A stretch of 64,000 nt of DNA, from assembly GCA_001972305.1 (NCBI GenBank), contig BDDD01001649.1:124001-188000 (forward strand), in the 5' to 3' direction. Positions 38,478-52,679 of this stretch are shown in pieces (position 1 is the stretch's first letter; every line of letters begins with the position of its first letter). The translations under genes were made by a program, and so were the position numbers. The stretch comes from Cephalotus follicularis. Lineage: Eukaryota > Streptophyta > Magnoliopsida > Oxalidales > Cephalotaceae. The notes beneath the pieces are model-generated. The model was not told the origin of the DNA and ran no database searches. It was given only the letters and a program-made list of their open reading frames with translations.

Positions 38478-41400
38478 TCACGCTGTTGTTTCACTTGATG
38501 GAACAAGATCACTCCCGTCAATCACAGCATTTTCCCCTGTTTTCATGCGATCTGTCTTCAGTTCCTCTAACTCATTCTTAGGGAACACTTCTAATTCTAA
38601 AGATGGGGATATATTCTTTACATGCAAACATGTCAATTGCCAAAAGCTATCTCCCCCTATATCGTTGCTCGGCATGAGAATACCTGTCGTCTTCATCACC
38701 AGCAGAGTGTTCTTGAGAAGCTCATAAATTAATTCTTGGATCTTCTCACTACGCTTTCCTCTGAATTTTACCTTCATATATCTCTCCATACGGTTAAGAA
38801 CCCCTAGCCACAATTTGCAGAAGGATGGTTGCTGAGAAAGATTCTGCAGTGACTGTAAGAATGATTTTGACATTAGTTTCATTGCCAGAACAAGTGTACC
38901 CTCCATGTCACGGTAGTCCTTCGGGGAGCTCCCCTGCGCAATTTCTAATAAATCATCAAGTAATGTGAATATCACCGAATCAAAACATTGGAACCACAAG
39001 CCATTTGGAAAATTAATCCCATCAACTCCTGCTAAAGATCTCTGTAGCATTAAAACAGCATGGTTTCGCACCTCTTGTCTCTGGTCCAGACAGACTTCCC
39101 TCAGTCCCTGCACCAGTCTCAGCCACATCTCCCCAATATCTTGTTTCACTCTCATAGCAGCCTCCTCCCCAACAGAATTCTTGGTCTCGCAAGACCATCT
39201 TGCTAGGCAAGCAACAGAACCAGCCATCAAATCTATTGCTGAAAGAGACCTATTATTCTCTGCAACCCGAGACTGAGCAAACTGCCTCGCAGCATCTATA
39301 CAAAGAATATAATTACATGGCAAAAGGTGTGCCCCCTCGGACATAACAGATACCAAAGCCTCAAATCCCGTTTCAGATGCTTCTGGATGTCGCGCTGTAA
39401 TAGATAGCAGGGAGATGATTATGCGCCAACCCACATGGGATCTGATGTGACTTGCATTTGCTTTTACAAGGCGCAAGACTTCATGTGTGATATTTTCGCA
39501 GTACGCATCAGCTACACGGGCATCAAGTTTCAATATTAATTGCAGTGATTTAATGAGCTCATCAGTGAGGTTCTCCTTGTAGGGAAGCAGTCGCTGACAA
39601 ATCCTAAGGAGCCCAAACACAGCCTTTTCCACAAGAACGCACGGCATTACTATTGACTGAACAATATTGGATATATGCTCGTAGACAGCATGCCATATGA
39701 TCATAATCCTATCCCGATTATTCAGCGTAATTGTAATCAGCAACTCCAGGCACAACACAAGAGTGTCTTCATCTTCCATAGTGTTGCTTCCCAGGTGGAA
39801 TCGGCTAGAAGCTGAAATAAGGGCCTTCACAAGTTGCAATAAGGATTCAGCTTGCAGGAACTTACTCTCTGTAAATATGCTATCTATGTGGCAATTCTGT
39901 ATCGTCTCACGAGTGCGCTGATGAGCTGCAAGTTGCTCTTCACTTGGCTGGGACCTTGGCTCCTCCATATCAAACGATAAGATGGAACTGAATCGGCCAA
40001 TCAAGCCAGATGATTTTCGTGGAGCAGCCAAAGGTGGCATGTGCAATGTTGATATGGAACTTGTAGCAGGTTTTCCTCTCTCTAGGTCAGATGTGAATTC
40101 TATGTCATCCACTGCATCACTAGCCACACGTGCGGGTAGAAGACCAAGCTTGTGCAAGCTTAAGATGCAATCCAATATGTTTTTCCAGCTAGATCGGATA
40201 TAATCACCATATCTATTTGCTATCATGAAAACTGTAGTGGTCGACATCCTGGATTTTTCTTCATCTTCAAAAGCAAGAACAACTTCTTGGACAGATAACG
40301 GAGTCAAGAGGGTTGTAAAGTTACAGAGAGACACGACCAAATCATTCAATACTTCATCAAGATGATAGTATGCAGAAATTTTGGCAATGGCCAAGAATCC
40401 TTCAATACATCTTTGCAAAACATCTTCCTGCTCCACCTGATCAAAAACCACTGCAATAGCAGCAATTGTGGGACCAGAGAGGATAGCAAACATATCATGA
40501 TCGAGGAGAGGTCTAGAACCACAAATTATGAAAGGAGCGGTTTCTTTGGATTTGTGAAGTACATTAATCCAGCAACTTGACGTCATCACAGAAAAACTAG
40601 AACCTTGTTCAGGGATCATCTGGATTTCATTCTCACAGATTGAATGGTAAAGCTCTGACAGGAACTCTCGAGGAAGATCCTTCCCTCCATTGATGCTCCG
40701 ATTATTACGAATGAAGTCTTCAAGAGTCATTTTCTTCTTAACCTGTGCATTGTGTAGATCTGTGTTCAGCAATATAATTGAATATGATAACAAGAGAGTA
40801 GCATCTTTGTTGCAAAATTCTTGTGGTGATTGCTCATAGTATCTTTCAGCAAATGCTTCAAGCACCCTCTGTATCTTCTGTGATTCTCCGGGCAACCTGA
40901 AAGTTCCCAAAAAGAGACGCAATGCAGTATCTAAATTCATGCCACGAAAATCAAAAGTCCCAGAAAATTCATGAAGCACCTGAACACAAAATTCATCATG
41001 ATTGCCCAGAAAATCACCAATGAGATTCTTATCTAACCCAGCTGTGTACCTGAAGAAGGATGCTACACTCTTTGCGTCAAGTGTATCAGGTAAAAGATGC
41101 ACTACTTGGAGAAATTCCAGACCCTTCTTAGGATCCCTATTAAAGTGATCAGCTCCAGTCATCAGCTTTTTCTTAATGTGCTTCATCTTGCGAACAAATG
41201 GAATCCAAAAACTAGGGTCATCATAATTTTCACATCTCAAAGTCCAAAATGCTTTATAACTCTCAGGATCAGCAAGTGGCTCCTCAGGAACTGGGCATTC
41301 ATTGCCTATCCTCTCAGCCAAATCCTGAATCATGGATATCAAACCATCCAAGGCAAGAATGTGCATCGCAGACAGAGGTCCATTCACCGGAAATGCACTT

Positions 41401-44400
41401 TTTGATAACAGGTTACCAATGTCTTCAAACACGTTACTACAGGTTATGTCACAATCAAAATTAGCATACATCTCAGTCATGAAAGACTGCTGCCTACAAA
41501 GATCTACTACGGCCTCCATAGCAACTTCCTGCTGTTGGTATGAAGATCCATGTTTGCTTTGTGCAAGCCTCAAAAGAACACATGAAAAGAAAGACTCAAG
41601 CTGTACTTTGAGCTCAGTACGCAAGTAAAAATAGAGATTGAGAACAATGCTGCAAACTGTTGAGAGAATAAGTGGGCTCATCGACAAACCAAATTGCATC
41701 AGATTATGAAATAATTCATCTTGAATTAAAATCAATAAGTTACGGTGTTTACTAAATGATGGCCCACCCAGTTCTATAGCCGAATTAATTAAACCCAATG
41801 CAAATAGTGGAACATCTTCATCATATGCTATGGGATTCGATCTAGGACCTATTCCAACATGCTCGATGACATTCAACAGGGAACAGAGGAAGTGAAATAT
41901 CTCCACCATGCATGGGATCCCAAAGGGCTCCATCATTATTCTTTGATCATTTTCAGCAGCCACCATCCCACTGCCAACCTCACTATTCTCTGTATCCTTT
42001 TCACCCACTAACTTATTTTTGGGAGCATTTGGCTCGTATCCAATGGAAGATTGAGCATCATATTCAACACTGACATTACCATTCTCTTGTTGTCTACTTC
42101 CTGAAGAGTGATCTTTGTCTGCTACCCCCATCTAAACAAGAAAAAGGAACTTCATAAATTACAAGGAAAAATAACCGCTACTGTCACTGTCACCACCCCA
42201 GAAGTTCAAGAATTATGAGCACATATACACCACATGGGGCGTACAGACAAAAGGATAACATCCGCTGGATACATGACAAAACAAAACAGTTCACCATAAG
42301 AAGTGCTAGGAGTTGACTCAAACCAAAGCAACAAAAAGTCAGCACATTTAAGATTGTTTGGAATAAACTCAATATTCCCAAGCATTCTTTTATCCGTTGG
42401 CTAGACGCAAAGAAGAAGTGGACAGAAGTGGCGTGCAGAAATCCTATAAGGTGAAGCAATAAAATTCATTGGACAATCCAAAATTGTAATGTTGATACTA
42501 AAGCAAATTTGATCTGCAGATCCGGTTTCACTGCTGCAGTCTATCATATTTGGGAGGAAAGCAATAGAACGAGATTTCAAGGCAAAAGTCAAAATGAAGA
42601 ACACACTATTGACCAAGTTTATCAAGAAGCACACATTAGATGTAGCGACATAAAATAAGTTACTGATAAAAAAAGGAACAGAGAAATGCTCCTGGCGTGG
42701 AACCTTCCAGGCCAGCTTATCAGTCAATTAGAAGCTAAAATCCCTCAGTTTCAGTGCCCGTAGTTTTAAATTTACTCCTCCTGGAAAATTTCCAACTTGT
42801 ACATAGTGTTTGTTTCTAGATGTTTCTTCCTTTTTTTTATATTAAAATTTTCAGTTATCGAAGAAGGAAAAATAACCACGCTGCTCTTGAGAAAAAAAAC
42901 TCTATTGCTTTTGCGAGGAAATCTACATTGATTTAAATAATAATGTCCATGAGGATGTTGTAATGTGAAATGGTTCCGACCTTGAGCGAACTATGCCAGA
43001 AGATATCCAACGCATTATGGAGGTAGCACACCTCTGTGTGCACTGCCACTAAGGTCATAAATTGAACTATTGACAAGTCTTCCCAGGAAATTCTCTGGAC
43101 CTCTAACCACGAATATTCTACTTTTTTGGCATAGACAAAATTTATAATTCTACAATTGTCAAACAGAACCATGTATTACCATGGGTGAGTTCAGTATCTA
43201 ACCTCCAAAATTGGTGTCACTAGGATATTAATGTAAGGAAATGGCCATATCCAAAGTCAATTGACCAAGACCAATGGTAATGGTGCTAGAATCATCGCTT
43301 TATCATATTTTCAAGTTTACTATAATTTTATAACTTTTTAATTTCGGGAACTCTTAGAATTTGAGATTCGATCAACAAAAATATAGTTCTCCAGGGTAAA
43401 TTTAAGTTGCCTTAAAGATATTGTTTGTACAAATCCATTGCTTTCCTCGTATATATATGCACTGTTCGGTTGGTAATGTGGAGTTAGAGATGGCTCAACT
43501 AATATTCCACAGTTTTTATTCCAATATATTTAACTGCCCCATTGGGACTAGTTAGAATACCTTCTATTAGTCATAAATGTCATCTTGAAGATTCTGTGTT
43601 GTAAAGTTGAACAAACGACAATTCTATTCAGTAGGCAACAAGTCAATATTGTGCTGGAATCAGAATTGTAATTCTAAACATAGAAAATATACTGTCAAAG
43701 ACTAAGAATTCTACCAAGCGAAGTTACCTCTTCACCAAAATAAGCCCTGCTTCCGTTAGCCAAATCGAGCTCTGGGTTACTGAAATCAGACAGGCGAGAG
43801 AAAATACATCTAACTAATTCATGCATTGTGTGGCGTGCTATCCGCTGCAACAATTCACTTTTCGAGCCTGCTTGGTGAACTACTCGAAAACATGTATCTA
43901 CTATATTGCAAACATGCTGGTTACTCAATTTACCTGCAGCCTTACTTTTCATGCAAGCTAGAAGAACCTGAAGTATCTTCATCAGCACCACTTCTTCAGA
44001 GGCTGGGTCAGTTACCTCAAACCGGCAGCTAGTCACAGCATCAACTATCAGATGCATAGCATCTCCGACATTCACAGTATCAATATCAAATACATCAAGG
44101 GTTAAGATTTTGTAAACTGACGACAACGCAACCCCAGTGATTGGTGCACCAGTTTCCTCTGATCGAATTACATCCATAAAAGGCTGGAGGTACAAAGCCG
44201 GGTTAATATTATCCCACTGACTTTGCCATGAAAAAATTTGTTTCCGTAATTCTTTCAAGGAATGGATGAGAGAGTGCTCTAGTTGATCATCATCTGCCAC
44301 ATAGCGGACTCCCCACCGTACATTTCTCCTCATCACAGCTAAAACTGCACCTATTTCAGAATTAATCACACAAGCTAAAGCACCTCTGGAAGGCTTAATG

Positions 44401-44462
44401 GGGCAGTCCTTGAGTTCTCCACAGAATGCATCATTTCCAGACTGGAGACTGAGAACCCCCAT
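38478..44462 (-). CDS. GNL1: GNOM-LIKE 1 ARF guanine-nucleotide exchange factor
   Basis: A large ARF-GEF that activates ARF1 on Golgi membranes for COPI coat recruitment. Two coding exons (44462-43728 and 42131-38478) give 1462 residues, close to the roughly 1450 of GNOM and GNL1. In order: a DCB domain with LAVMRRNVRWGVRYVADDDQ and the invariant FEVTDPASEEVVLMK; a HUS domain with NFDCDITCSNVFED; a Sec7 domain at about 575-760 with catalytic glutamate in FRLPGESQKI; then HDS domains to the C-terminus. The residue equivalent to GNOM Met696 is Leu (codon 40772-40770, in SIILLNTD), as in brefeldin-A-resistant GNL1. From memory GNL1 (At5g39500) also neighbours VTI11 in Arabidopsis. Some other stretches look more GNOM-like, so this copy seems slowly evolving. 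Confidence 0.95.
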
Positions 44463-47400
44463 ATCTATCTCAGTCTCTTGGTAAAGTTCAACTTGAACTT
44501 GAATTATGCAGCAGAAAAAATCCGAACCAAATGCTGAAATCTGTCTCCCTCATCAACTACGATTCCAAGAATCCATAGCATGCAGTTATCCTTTGGTGGC
44601 CGTCCATCTGTAACATGTATAGAACATGGAATCAAGATTATGAAGCCAGTATATAAACTACTCATGAATGCTTTCCAATAATCATGATTTAAACCTAAAG
44701 AAATCCCACAAGGCACATTGCGTAGAACTAAGTTAATTTTAAAAATGACTACAGTTAGAGGACACGTCACCATTTTCAATGATTCAAACCATGCCTTACT
44801 AGTAATCAGTGGTGTCATTCCAAAAGAAAGGAAAAAAGAACAGTTTCTACTGTTCTTACACTACCTTGGAAGCAGAATATTGAAATCTAAGAATATAAAG
44901 GGAAAACAATCCCTCAAGGGGTAAATTTTCCAATCACAAAATCAACCAACCATTTACTCCTTCAATCCAAATGAAACTTTTTCCCCTGAAACTGAAACAT
45001 TCAATCATTCTACTCTTCCCTTTAGCTTCTCTACTAATCATATATGTAACAAAAAACCAATATAGGAAATGAATCAAAAGAAATGACGCATAAAGCAACA
45101 GAGAGAATCAAAAACAAAGAAAAAAAAACCATATTCAAATCTAAGATAAAACCGGATCTAACAACCCCATTCCAAAAATAACAAAAGAATTCTTAAAGAA
45201 GACTACGTTGGATCAGTATTGAAGATAAGTTAGAGCCCGAATCATGATCAAACAAAATATAGGGGGGAAATAACAAGAAAGCAACAAATCATGACAAATA
45301 CTACCATACTTTCGAATTTTGGGCTGTTTTGGAATTTGATGATTTCTCAAGGGGAATCTGAGATGATTGATTTTAAATACATCTTTTTAAGATTTTGTTT
45401 TCTACCACACTGACCAAAATACCCAATCAACTTTGTGCTTCTCTCTTTTTTCTTTTTTTTGGTTATATAACCAGAAAATTTGTGTTATAAACTTATGGAA
45501 GTGATAATTATCTTTGCTTCATAAGCTATGATTATATTGTTTGTTCTTTTCTCGTTTTTTTGGTTAAGTTCAAATAATCCTCAGTAGATCTTTTGTTTAA
45601 ATTGCCACGTAGTTTAACTAAATATCCTCAGTAGATACTAAAAAACTCCTAATAAAAAATAATGTAAAATATATATGAACTAAATATCAAATAATATCTA
45701 AGGGACACCTCATCGGTAAATAATATGTTGTATTTTCAATGAGTTGACCAAACAAATTTAATAAAAAAATATTATAAATTTTATAAAAGTAGTTGTTGTA
45801 CTTTCATAAATAAAACAACGGTTTTACAACAAACAAATAAAAATATATTTTAAATTTTGTAAAAGTAGTTGTTATATTTTTATTTGTGGCAATGAATGTT
45901 TGTTATATTTTTATGAAACAATAATGCTAATTATATTAATATTTTTATTAAATTTGTTTTATTACGATTAAAAATGCATAACTGATGCTTAAGAAAATAT
46001 TATTGATGTTTAGCAAATGAAACTTGACCATATATTTTTTTAAAAAAAAAAATCTTGTAAGACTAAGTTAATGTCTACATGACTGTTAGGCAATATTCAA
46101 TAAATGATATAAGAAATGATACATACATATATTTTGTAATCTATTGTTTGGCACTCGATGTTATTAAAAAAAACAAAAACCAGTAAGTATGTTAACATTA
46201 ATCATGACTACTAAAATTTGTAAGATATTTGTTGAGACAATAACAAAAAGGTAAATGGTATTTTGGGTACATCCACTTCTTTTGGTTTTCCCTTACTGTT
46301 TTTGGTTCATCAAATATTTTTTCACATAAAGTATAATATTTACAAAAACTAATTGAAGTATAAAAGTAATAGACAAACCAAAAATAGTTGGGTTACATTT
46401 AAGGTTACGATTTGAGTTAAATCATTTACAATTTGAAATAGATCTAAAGATAAATTCATTGATTGCAATTAATAAATAACATAAACTAACAAATATCCAG
46501 AATGGAGCCTCACTGCTCTAATTCATGGTGTTTGTGGTGAGAGATGATAAGGAATAAATGGGATTATTTTGATCAAACTTGAGAGTCAGTTTGGTAGTAC
46601 GCGCCATAACTAATAAATGCTTTTAGAAAGGGGACCGAAAAAAAAAAAGGCAATCAAAACTTGCATTTTGTAAAGTTTAGCCGCACAAAATGCGACCCAA
46701 TTTTTGTTATTAAATTTGGATCAAATCGATGAGTTTAAAACGTGAATCATTTTCGTAATCGATCCGATATTGATTGGATTAATCTGATTAATCGAATTGG
46801 TGGCAAAAATTATCAAATCAGTAGAATTAATATTTTATTATTTTATTATTTATCAATTGACATATTAATTCAAAATTTTAATCGAAGTAATCACTGATCT
46901 AATTATAATAATTATGATATACACTTTTGAACTTCAAAAGCGAGCCCCAACGTCACTTTTTAGTTTTTATGCTTTTGTGTTTTGGTAAAAAAATCAATTC
47001 TTTAATTAGTTATTTTAAATACTTAATTGCCATTAACCTTATTTAAACTTGTATTTGTCCCTTAATATATTTATATGTATTTGAACTCAAGTTACTCAAG
47101 TTACTCCTTAATGTCCAGAAAGCAACGACTTTTTACAGTCCCTAATATTCAAGCTAGCTTTATTTCGTAATTTTCTTCGTATGTTGGTCTAAAAATATTT
47201 ATAATTAGATAAAATTTAATTAGGTATTTTTAACTTTGTAGTCTATTTTAATCATTTTATAATTTCATAACATTTTTAAGGTTAGATTTATGGATCATAT
47301 AGCTTAGCTCATTGTTTTTACTAACATGCGTTTTTACTCGGCCCATTTCTAGCGGGACGTAAAGATCTCCACGATATGCTCCATTTCTCACGGGACGGAA

Positions 47401-47647
47401 CAATCCCCACGAAAATAGGTTAAATTGTCATACGTAAGCTAAACTCACCTCACAAAACCAAGATGTAGTAAATGAAAACTGAAAACTGCCTAGGGTAATT
47501 GTTTGAACATCATAGCTTCAACCAAATACTTCTCAGATTCATCTTATGCACTCACATGATTTCAAACAAAATAATCTCATTACTATCCAGTCCAAATGGT
47601 CATATATTCTAAAGCCTCACATATGGCAACTGGTAAGTGCACAAGTT
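44463..47647. other. GNL1 leader/promoter and intergenic AT-rich DNA
   Basis: 44463-45350 is probably the GNL1 5' UTR and its leader intron, which GNOM-type genes often have; borders were not resolved. 45400-47640 is AT-rich, with short repeated T/A runs (for example AAAGTAGTTGTT at about 45787 and 45863). No gene or transposon ends were recognised. Confidence 0.5.
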
Positions 47648-50600
47648 TTAGTCCAACCTTCTCAATAGATACTGCACTTGCACTTCCTTAGTCAATGGCA
47701 TGATCCAATCTCCATAAAGATCGGCAACCAAGATTGGATTTATTTTGTACACAGGTTCAGCTCCATCTCCTTCGGCATCCACTGTCACTTCTAGACCAAA
47801 AGCTCTTGCTTTCATTTCTACTCTCCTCTTGATTGCCTCTTCTATGGTAGGGTATGTCAGCATATCCATTAGTCTTTCCCTGTCCTATTAAATACACCAC
47901 CAGAGGCAACATCTCGAGAGTTAAAGCCAAAATCTACATATATTGAATAGCATCACCCAAAGGGGGTGTAGGACAAGGGAAGTTGGAAAGCATTTATATC
48001 AAAATTATACCTGTGCTCTAATGACAGCCTCATAGACATCTGGAGAGGCTCGAAATTTAGCTTCCGCAACAAATTTACCATAATGGATTCTCTTTGAGAG
48101 AGTCTGCAATAAACAGAACATGCAAGTGTCCGCAGAAAAACAAACACAAAGTTGTCAAATCACAGTATCCCCAAAAAAAATGAAACTAATGAGCCAGTGG
48201 ATGCAACCACATGTTTGTTTAAGAGAGAGGGAGAGCAACTGTTCAAGATTATAAATGCTAGTGCTTTATCTTATTTCATTAAGTGTATGAATCTTTAATA
48301 GTCAAACCAAGCCCGACTATATAAGTTGGTGTCAATTAGGGAAGCTTATTTCTTGTACAGTAAAGTTCAATAGGTCTATAGTGGAAAAAAATGAGATTAT
48401 CATGGCATTGCCCTAAAATCAATAATGTTTCACTCTAAGATTTACCCAATAATAAATAGTGGGCCAATGTTCTCCCCATAACGATAACAAGAAGCCTCAT
48501 TACAAATTCTAGGGTAATTGAGTTTGCTATGTTATGCTAAATCACTATGGTCAGCATATGTAACCTTCAATTTATATAAAGCAAAATTCCATCATAATCA
48601 ACTATTCTTCATCATAACATCGATGCCAGGACAAAACCTCCTTCAATAAAAAGGAAGACCTAGAATCTTTGTTACAATTAACTATAAGATATTATATGAG
48701 GGAAACAGAGGGCAAATAAAATAGTGAAGAAATATAAACATAGACAAATTGTTATTATGGCATACATATTATAAAGAGACATCACTTGTACTAGATGCAT
48801 CATTATGAAGGGAAACAAATAGCATGTCATCTAACTTGTCAAACATCTCCTGAAATGCAATAACAATAAAGAACAAACTACACTTTTCTCCTTCGAAGTT
48901 TTAACAAATTCTAACGGTGTCCCCGCAAGTTTCAATTTGGTCAATTGTCTGTTAATTTACGAATGGACATTAAAATACCTTTTCGTCAATCTGTTGTTAC
49001 GTTGACTTATGGTCAAATGAAAGAAGAAAAAAGAACAATGAGCCGTGACTGTTAGTTTACATAACAGAAGATGGATAGAAAGACACATTGAAATCAACTT
49101 GTAACGTCAGGGGACAATTTGTTTAAACTGAAACTCAAGGGGGAACCCTTGGAATTTGAGAGAACATAGAGGGCAAAATGTCTATTTTGGCCAAGAATAA
49201 AATAAAATGCATACCTGCAAGGAAATCGTGTCACTAACAGCTGTAGAACCACAATTGCCATCATTTCCCTCCATTACCAATCTTGGAATAATCTCTGTAA
49301 AATACATGTACCACACCTTATCATTTATATTAATGGAATCAGCAATGGGATGTAGCACCTGTTTGAGAATTAAAAACATATTTACGTTAGACAGAAACAA
49401 TAACAATTGAACTCTGAGAACAAAGAGAGATCTCGTGTGGGTAAAATTTCCCTATTCATCTGTATTATTCAATATCTACTTTAAAAACTACAATTGTATG
49501 AGAATAAAAGCCTAAAGCCAAATTGGATCTGGTAAGTTCATGGAGCATACGTATACACAAAATACATTCTTACAGAGAATATTGGTATCTGAATTTTATA
49601 TGTCCAGAAATTCATATTGGAAAACTTCTTAGTAATATTTTCTAGTCAATGGAACTACTTTTCTGGCTTACAGAAGTCTGTCGCAAATATATATATTTCT
49701 GATGAACTGAAAGTGCGAATAAAAATGACAGGTTAAGAAATTTTTCTTCAGATTCTGCTGATGGGAAACTAAAAAATAATTTTCTCCGCATTTTATATTA
49801 CCTGTGGGTATTGCAAAGGTGGCAACAATGGTTCAGGTAATTTGCCAGAGAAGAAAGGATGCTCATCAGGGCTCTTGTATCTGCCCACCTAATGGGCAAT
49901 TGACAGTCAATCAGTAAACCACTAATCATCAAGCAATTGACAGTCAATCAGTATAATACTATTCATCAAATTTTCCCCTTCCTAAGCTTCAATCACTCTT
50001 TCATGAAGGTTAAGGTTGAACATACCTGAGCATGAAGCATTTCAGTTTGTTCGAGCATATACTCCACCAAGGAGCCATGGAAGCCATCCATTGCGAAAGC
50101 ATTAGGGTCATATGTGTCCGCATTATAACAATATTTAGCTCTCTCCAATAAGCTATATATTATGCTATCCTCTTGCCGGATCAAAGAACGCCTTATACCC
50201 TCTAGGGTCAAGTTGTCACTCTCATCCACCCGTTTCTTTTTGGCTGATGATCTACATTGAAAGAAAACGGAACTGTAATATGTGTTTATTAATTATTAGA
50301 ACTTGAGACTTAAAATGGTCTACACCTGCCTATGGACAGAATTATATTCATGTGGAATATATTTTATGACCATCATGCCTATAACCATGTTCTTCATTTG
50401 GGTGTGTAAGCAATTGGACAAGCTAACATAGCAGCAAACTTCACTCAATTGATAAGTAAAAATACAAAGATAAGCATTCGCACAAGCTAACACAACAAAA
50501 AAAATGAGGGAAGCACCCCCAACCTGATGGTTGAAGGTGTGAGTTTGCCTTGGCTTCGGCCAAGATTCAATAATTCAAATCCTCCCTACCTCCACTCAAG

Positions 50601-51569
50601 GGATTAATCCTCATTTCTCACCTTGGGTGGGTTCCCTTCCAAAAAAAAAAACACAATAACAACTGTGAGCTTTAACTTAACTACGATCAAGTAAACATAA
50701 AACAAATTAAAAAAAAATCATTAAGTATTGAATATAAGAAATAACTATTGAATAAATATTTGAGCAAGAATATTAGGAAAGATCCTGAACAATTGTTACA
50801 ATAAATTATTACACACAATTGTTAGTATAAAATAGACACATGATACTGCCTTGGTGAGAGAGAACTGGTTTATCCCACCAAAAAAAAAGAAAAAGGGAAT
50901 TTCAGCCAAGACTAGATTCCTTTATAAATTATCAGACTACCTTAACCAAAAAAAATTGTAATTATTGCCTATTTGCCTTGGAAATCTGCCACTCATCAAC
51001 TGAGGCAATAATTAGAAACGGCTTGCCTATTTGCCTTGGAAATCTGCCACTCATCAACTGAGGCAATAATTAGGAACGGCAACAAATGATCAGTTAAAGT
51101 CAAGATAATTATACCCCATTTGCGTTATCGAGAAACCTTTCTGGAACAACCAAATCATTAGACCAGACAGAGAACGACAATTTCAAAAAGAATAGTGCAG
51201 TTTTAAGAAATTGAGGATTAATCATTAATGCGCCTCACAAATACAAAACATCAAGGAAAACAAAAATGTAGACATATATCTAAGAAATGATATCACAAGG
51301 AAAACAATCGATGGAAATAGCTTTTTGAAAAAGAAACAAAACTATAACCAATAATAAATTGAAGCTGAACTGACAAAAGGGAAGCTATTTTTTTACCCAA
51401 TAGATTGATCGATGCATTTCTTTGCCAATGTTGAGCTCACAAAAAAACCACTTGTGGTAGGAGAATTTCGCTTGGTTTTGAGAGAGAACTGGCTGCTGGC
51501 TCTTGACAATTTGGAGACATGAGGTGCTGGAATGCGAGGAGAGGCAGTTCTCAACAGCTTGGTCTCCAT
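47648..51569 (-). CDS. CM1: Chorismate mutase 1, plastid form
   Basis: Converts chorismate to prephenate, the entry to Phe and Tyr synthesis. Six exons on the minus strand (51569-51397, 50251-50026, 49888-49802, 49358-49215, 48103-48011, 47884-47648) give 319 residues. The first about 57 residues (METKLLRTASPRIPAP...) are Ser/Arg-rich and lack acidic residues, as in a chloroplast transit peptide. The AroQ-type helical enzyme then follows, with TLEGIRRSLIRQEDSIIYSL, CGSTAVSDTISLQTLSKRIH, HYGKFVAEAKF and the C-terminal GDWIMPLTKEVQVQYLLRRLD. Plastid CM1 enzymes are activated by Trp and inhibited by Phe/Tyr. The transit peptide favours CM1 over cytosolic CM2. An upstream in-frame ATG exists, but the 51569 start leaves a clean transit peptide. 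Confidence 0.95.
50965..51080. repeat. Two-copy 58-bp tandem duplication in CM1 intron 1
   Basis: Units at 50965-51022 and 51023-51080, beginning TTGCCTATTTGCCTTGG, are nearly identical. The intron is otherwise AT-rich. Confidence 0.92.
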
Positions 51570-52679
51570 TGCTGAGAGAGAGAGGGGGGGAAGAGAGAGG
51601 AAACAGATAAAGAAACAAAGAGAGGAGACTTGAATGATAAACAAGTGGCGCTTCTGTATATAAGTAGTGGAAGGGTAGGTGTTGGTGACTTGTTGGGGTA
51701 GGTGAAGGACGTGACAGCAGAGCCAGAGACTATTAGCACTTAAGCACTCAGTCATATAATGCGCGCCCTTTCACGGTTGTATATACATAATAATTGAATG
51801 GACACTAATTTAATTATGGTCAAATATCATTGTAAATATTTTTAAAAAGTTATAATTAATTTTTAAAAATACATAAAATATAATTACTTATAATTTACTG
51901 TATCACTAATTAAGTTAGTTACAACAATTCCATCGTACATGTAATTTTAACCTGTGGGTTTATGATTTGTTTCTGTGCGGCTAATTAGCAAGAAATCTTG
52001 AAACTATTTCATTTGGTAAATCAATGTAGCTGGTAGGTGTAATATAAAGATTTTTTATTTTTTGTATTTCATTTTTTTTAACTTTTGATGTCGAAATTAA
52101 CAATACAACAGTCTCATACTTGTAAATGTTTAATTTGTAGAAGAAACGCGCCGAATGCTTCTGAGAAGGTATTTGAGTGGTGTTTTATGATCCTCCATGC
52201 ACACAAGTATCAAACTAAACGAAGGTCCATGAGATTTTACTTTCGGAGACACTATGATGCTTAAGTCAGATAGCGGCAGGGAAGATATAATAAGGTTCTT
52301 TTTAGTCTAGAATTGACCAACCTGTGTATAATGTTTCTTTGGGATATTTGTAAGACAACCTCGTTGTAACTGCCTGCTTGCATTGCGGAGATGATTATGA
52401 GCCCCTAAGAAACGGCCAAAGATCTCGTTTGTTTCCCTGTTTGACGCCGAGACGCTATCTCGTGCGTTATCATTTTAGATTTTGAATGGTCTGACCACAT
52501 GGCTGTAGCTCCAGAGAATAAATGGCTGCAATTCCAAATGACACATGGTAGTGTTTTATTTGAGTAAAAATTTTCATGTATCATGTGCTCTCTTGGTCTT
52601 CATTTTTTAGGTTTGACAGAGGAGGAAGACCATTAGTGAGGTAATTTTGCTTTGAGTGGGTCTTCAATGTATAATTATG
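51570..52679. other. CM1 promoter and intergenic DNA
   Basis: The first 100-200 bases beside CM1 hold its leader, with CT/GA runs (GAGAGAGAGAGG near 51577). The rest has no recognised gene or transposon. Confidence 0.5.
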
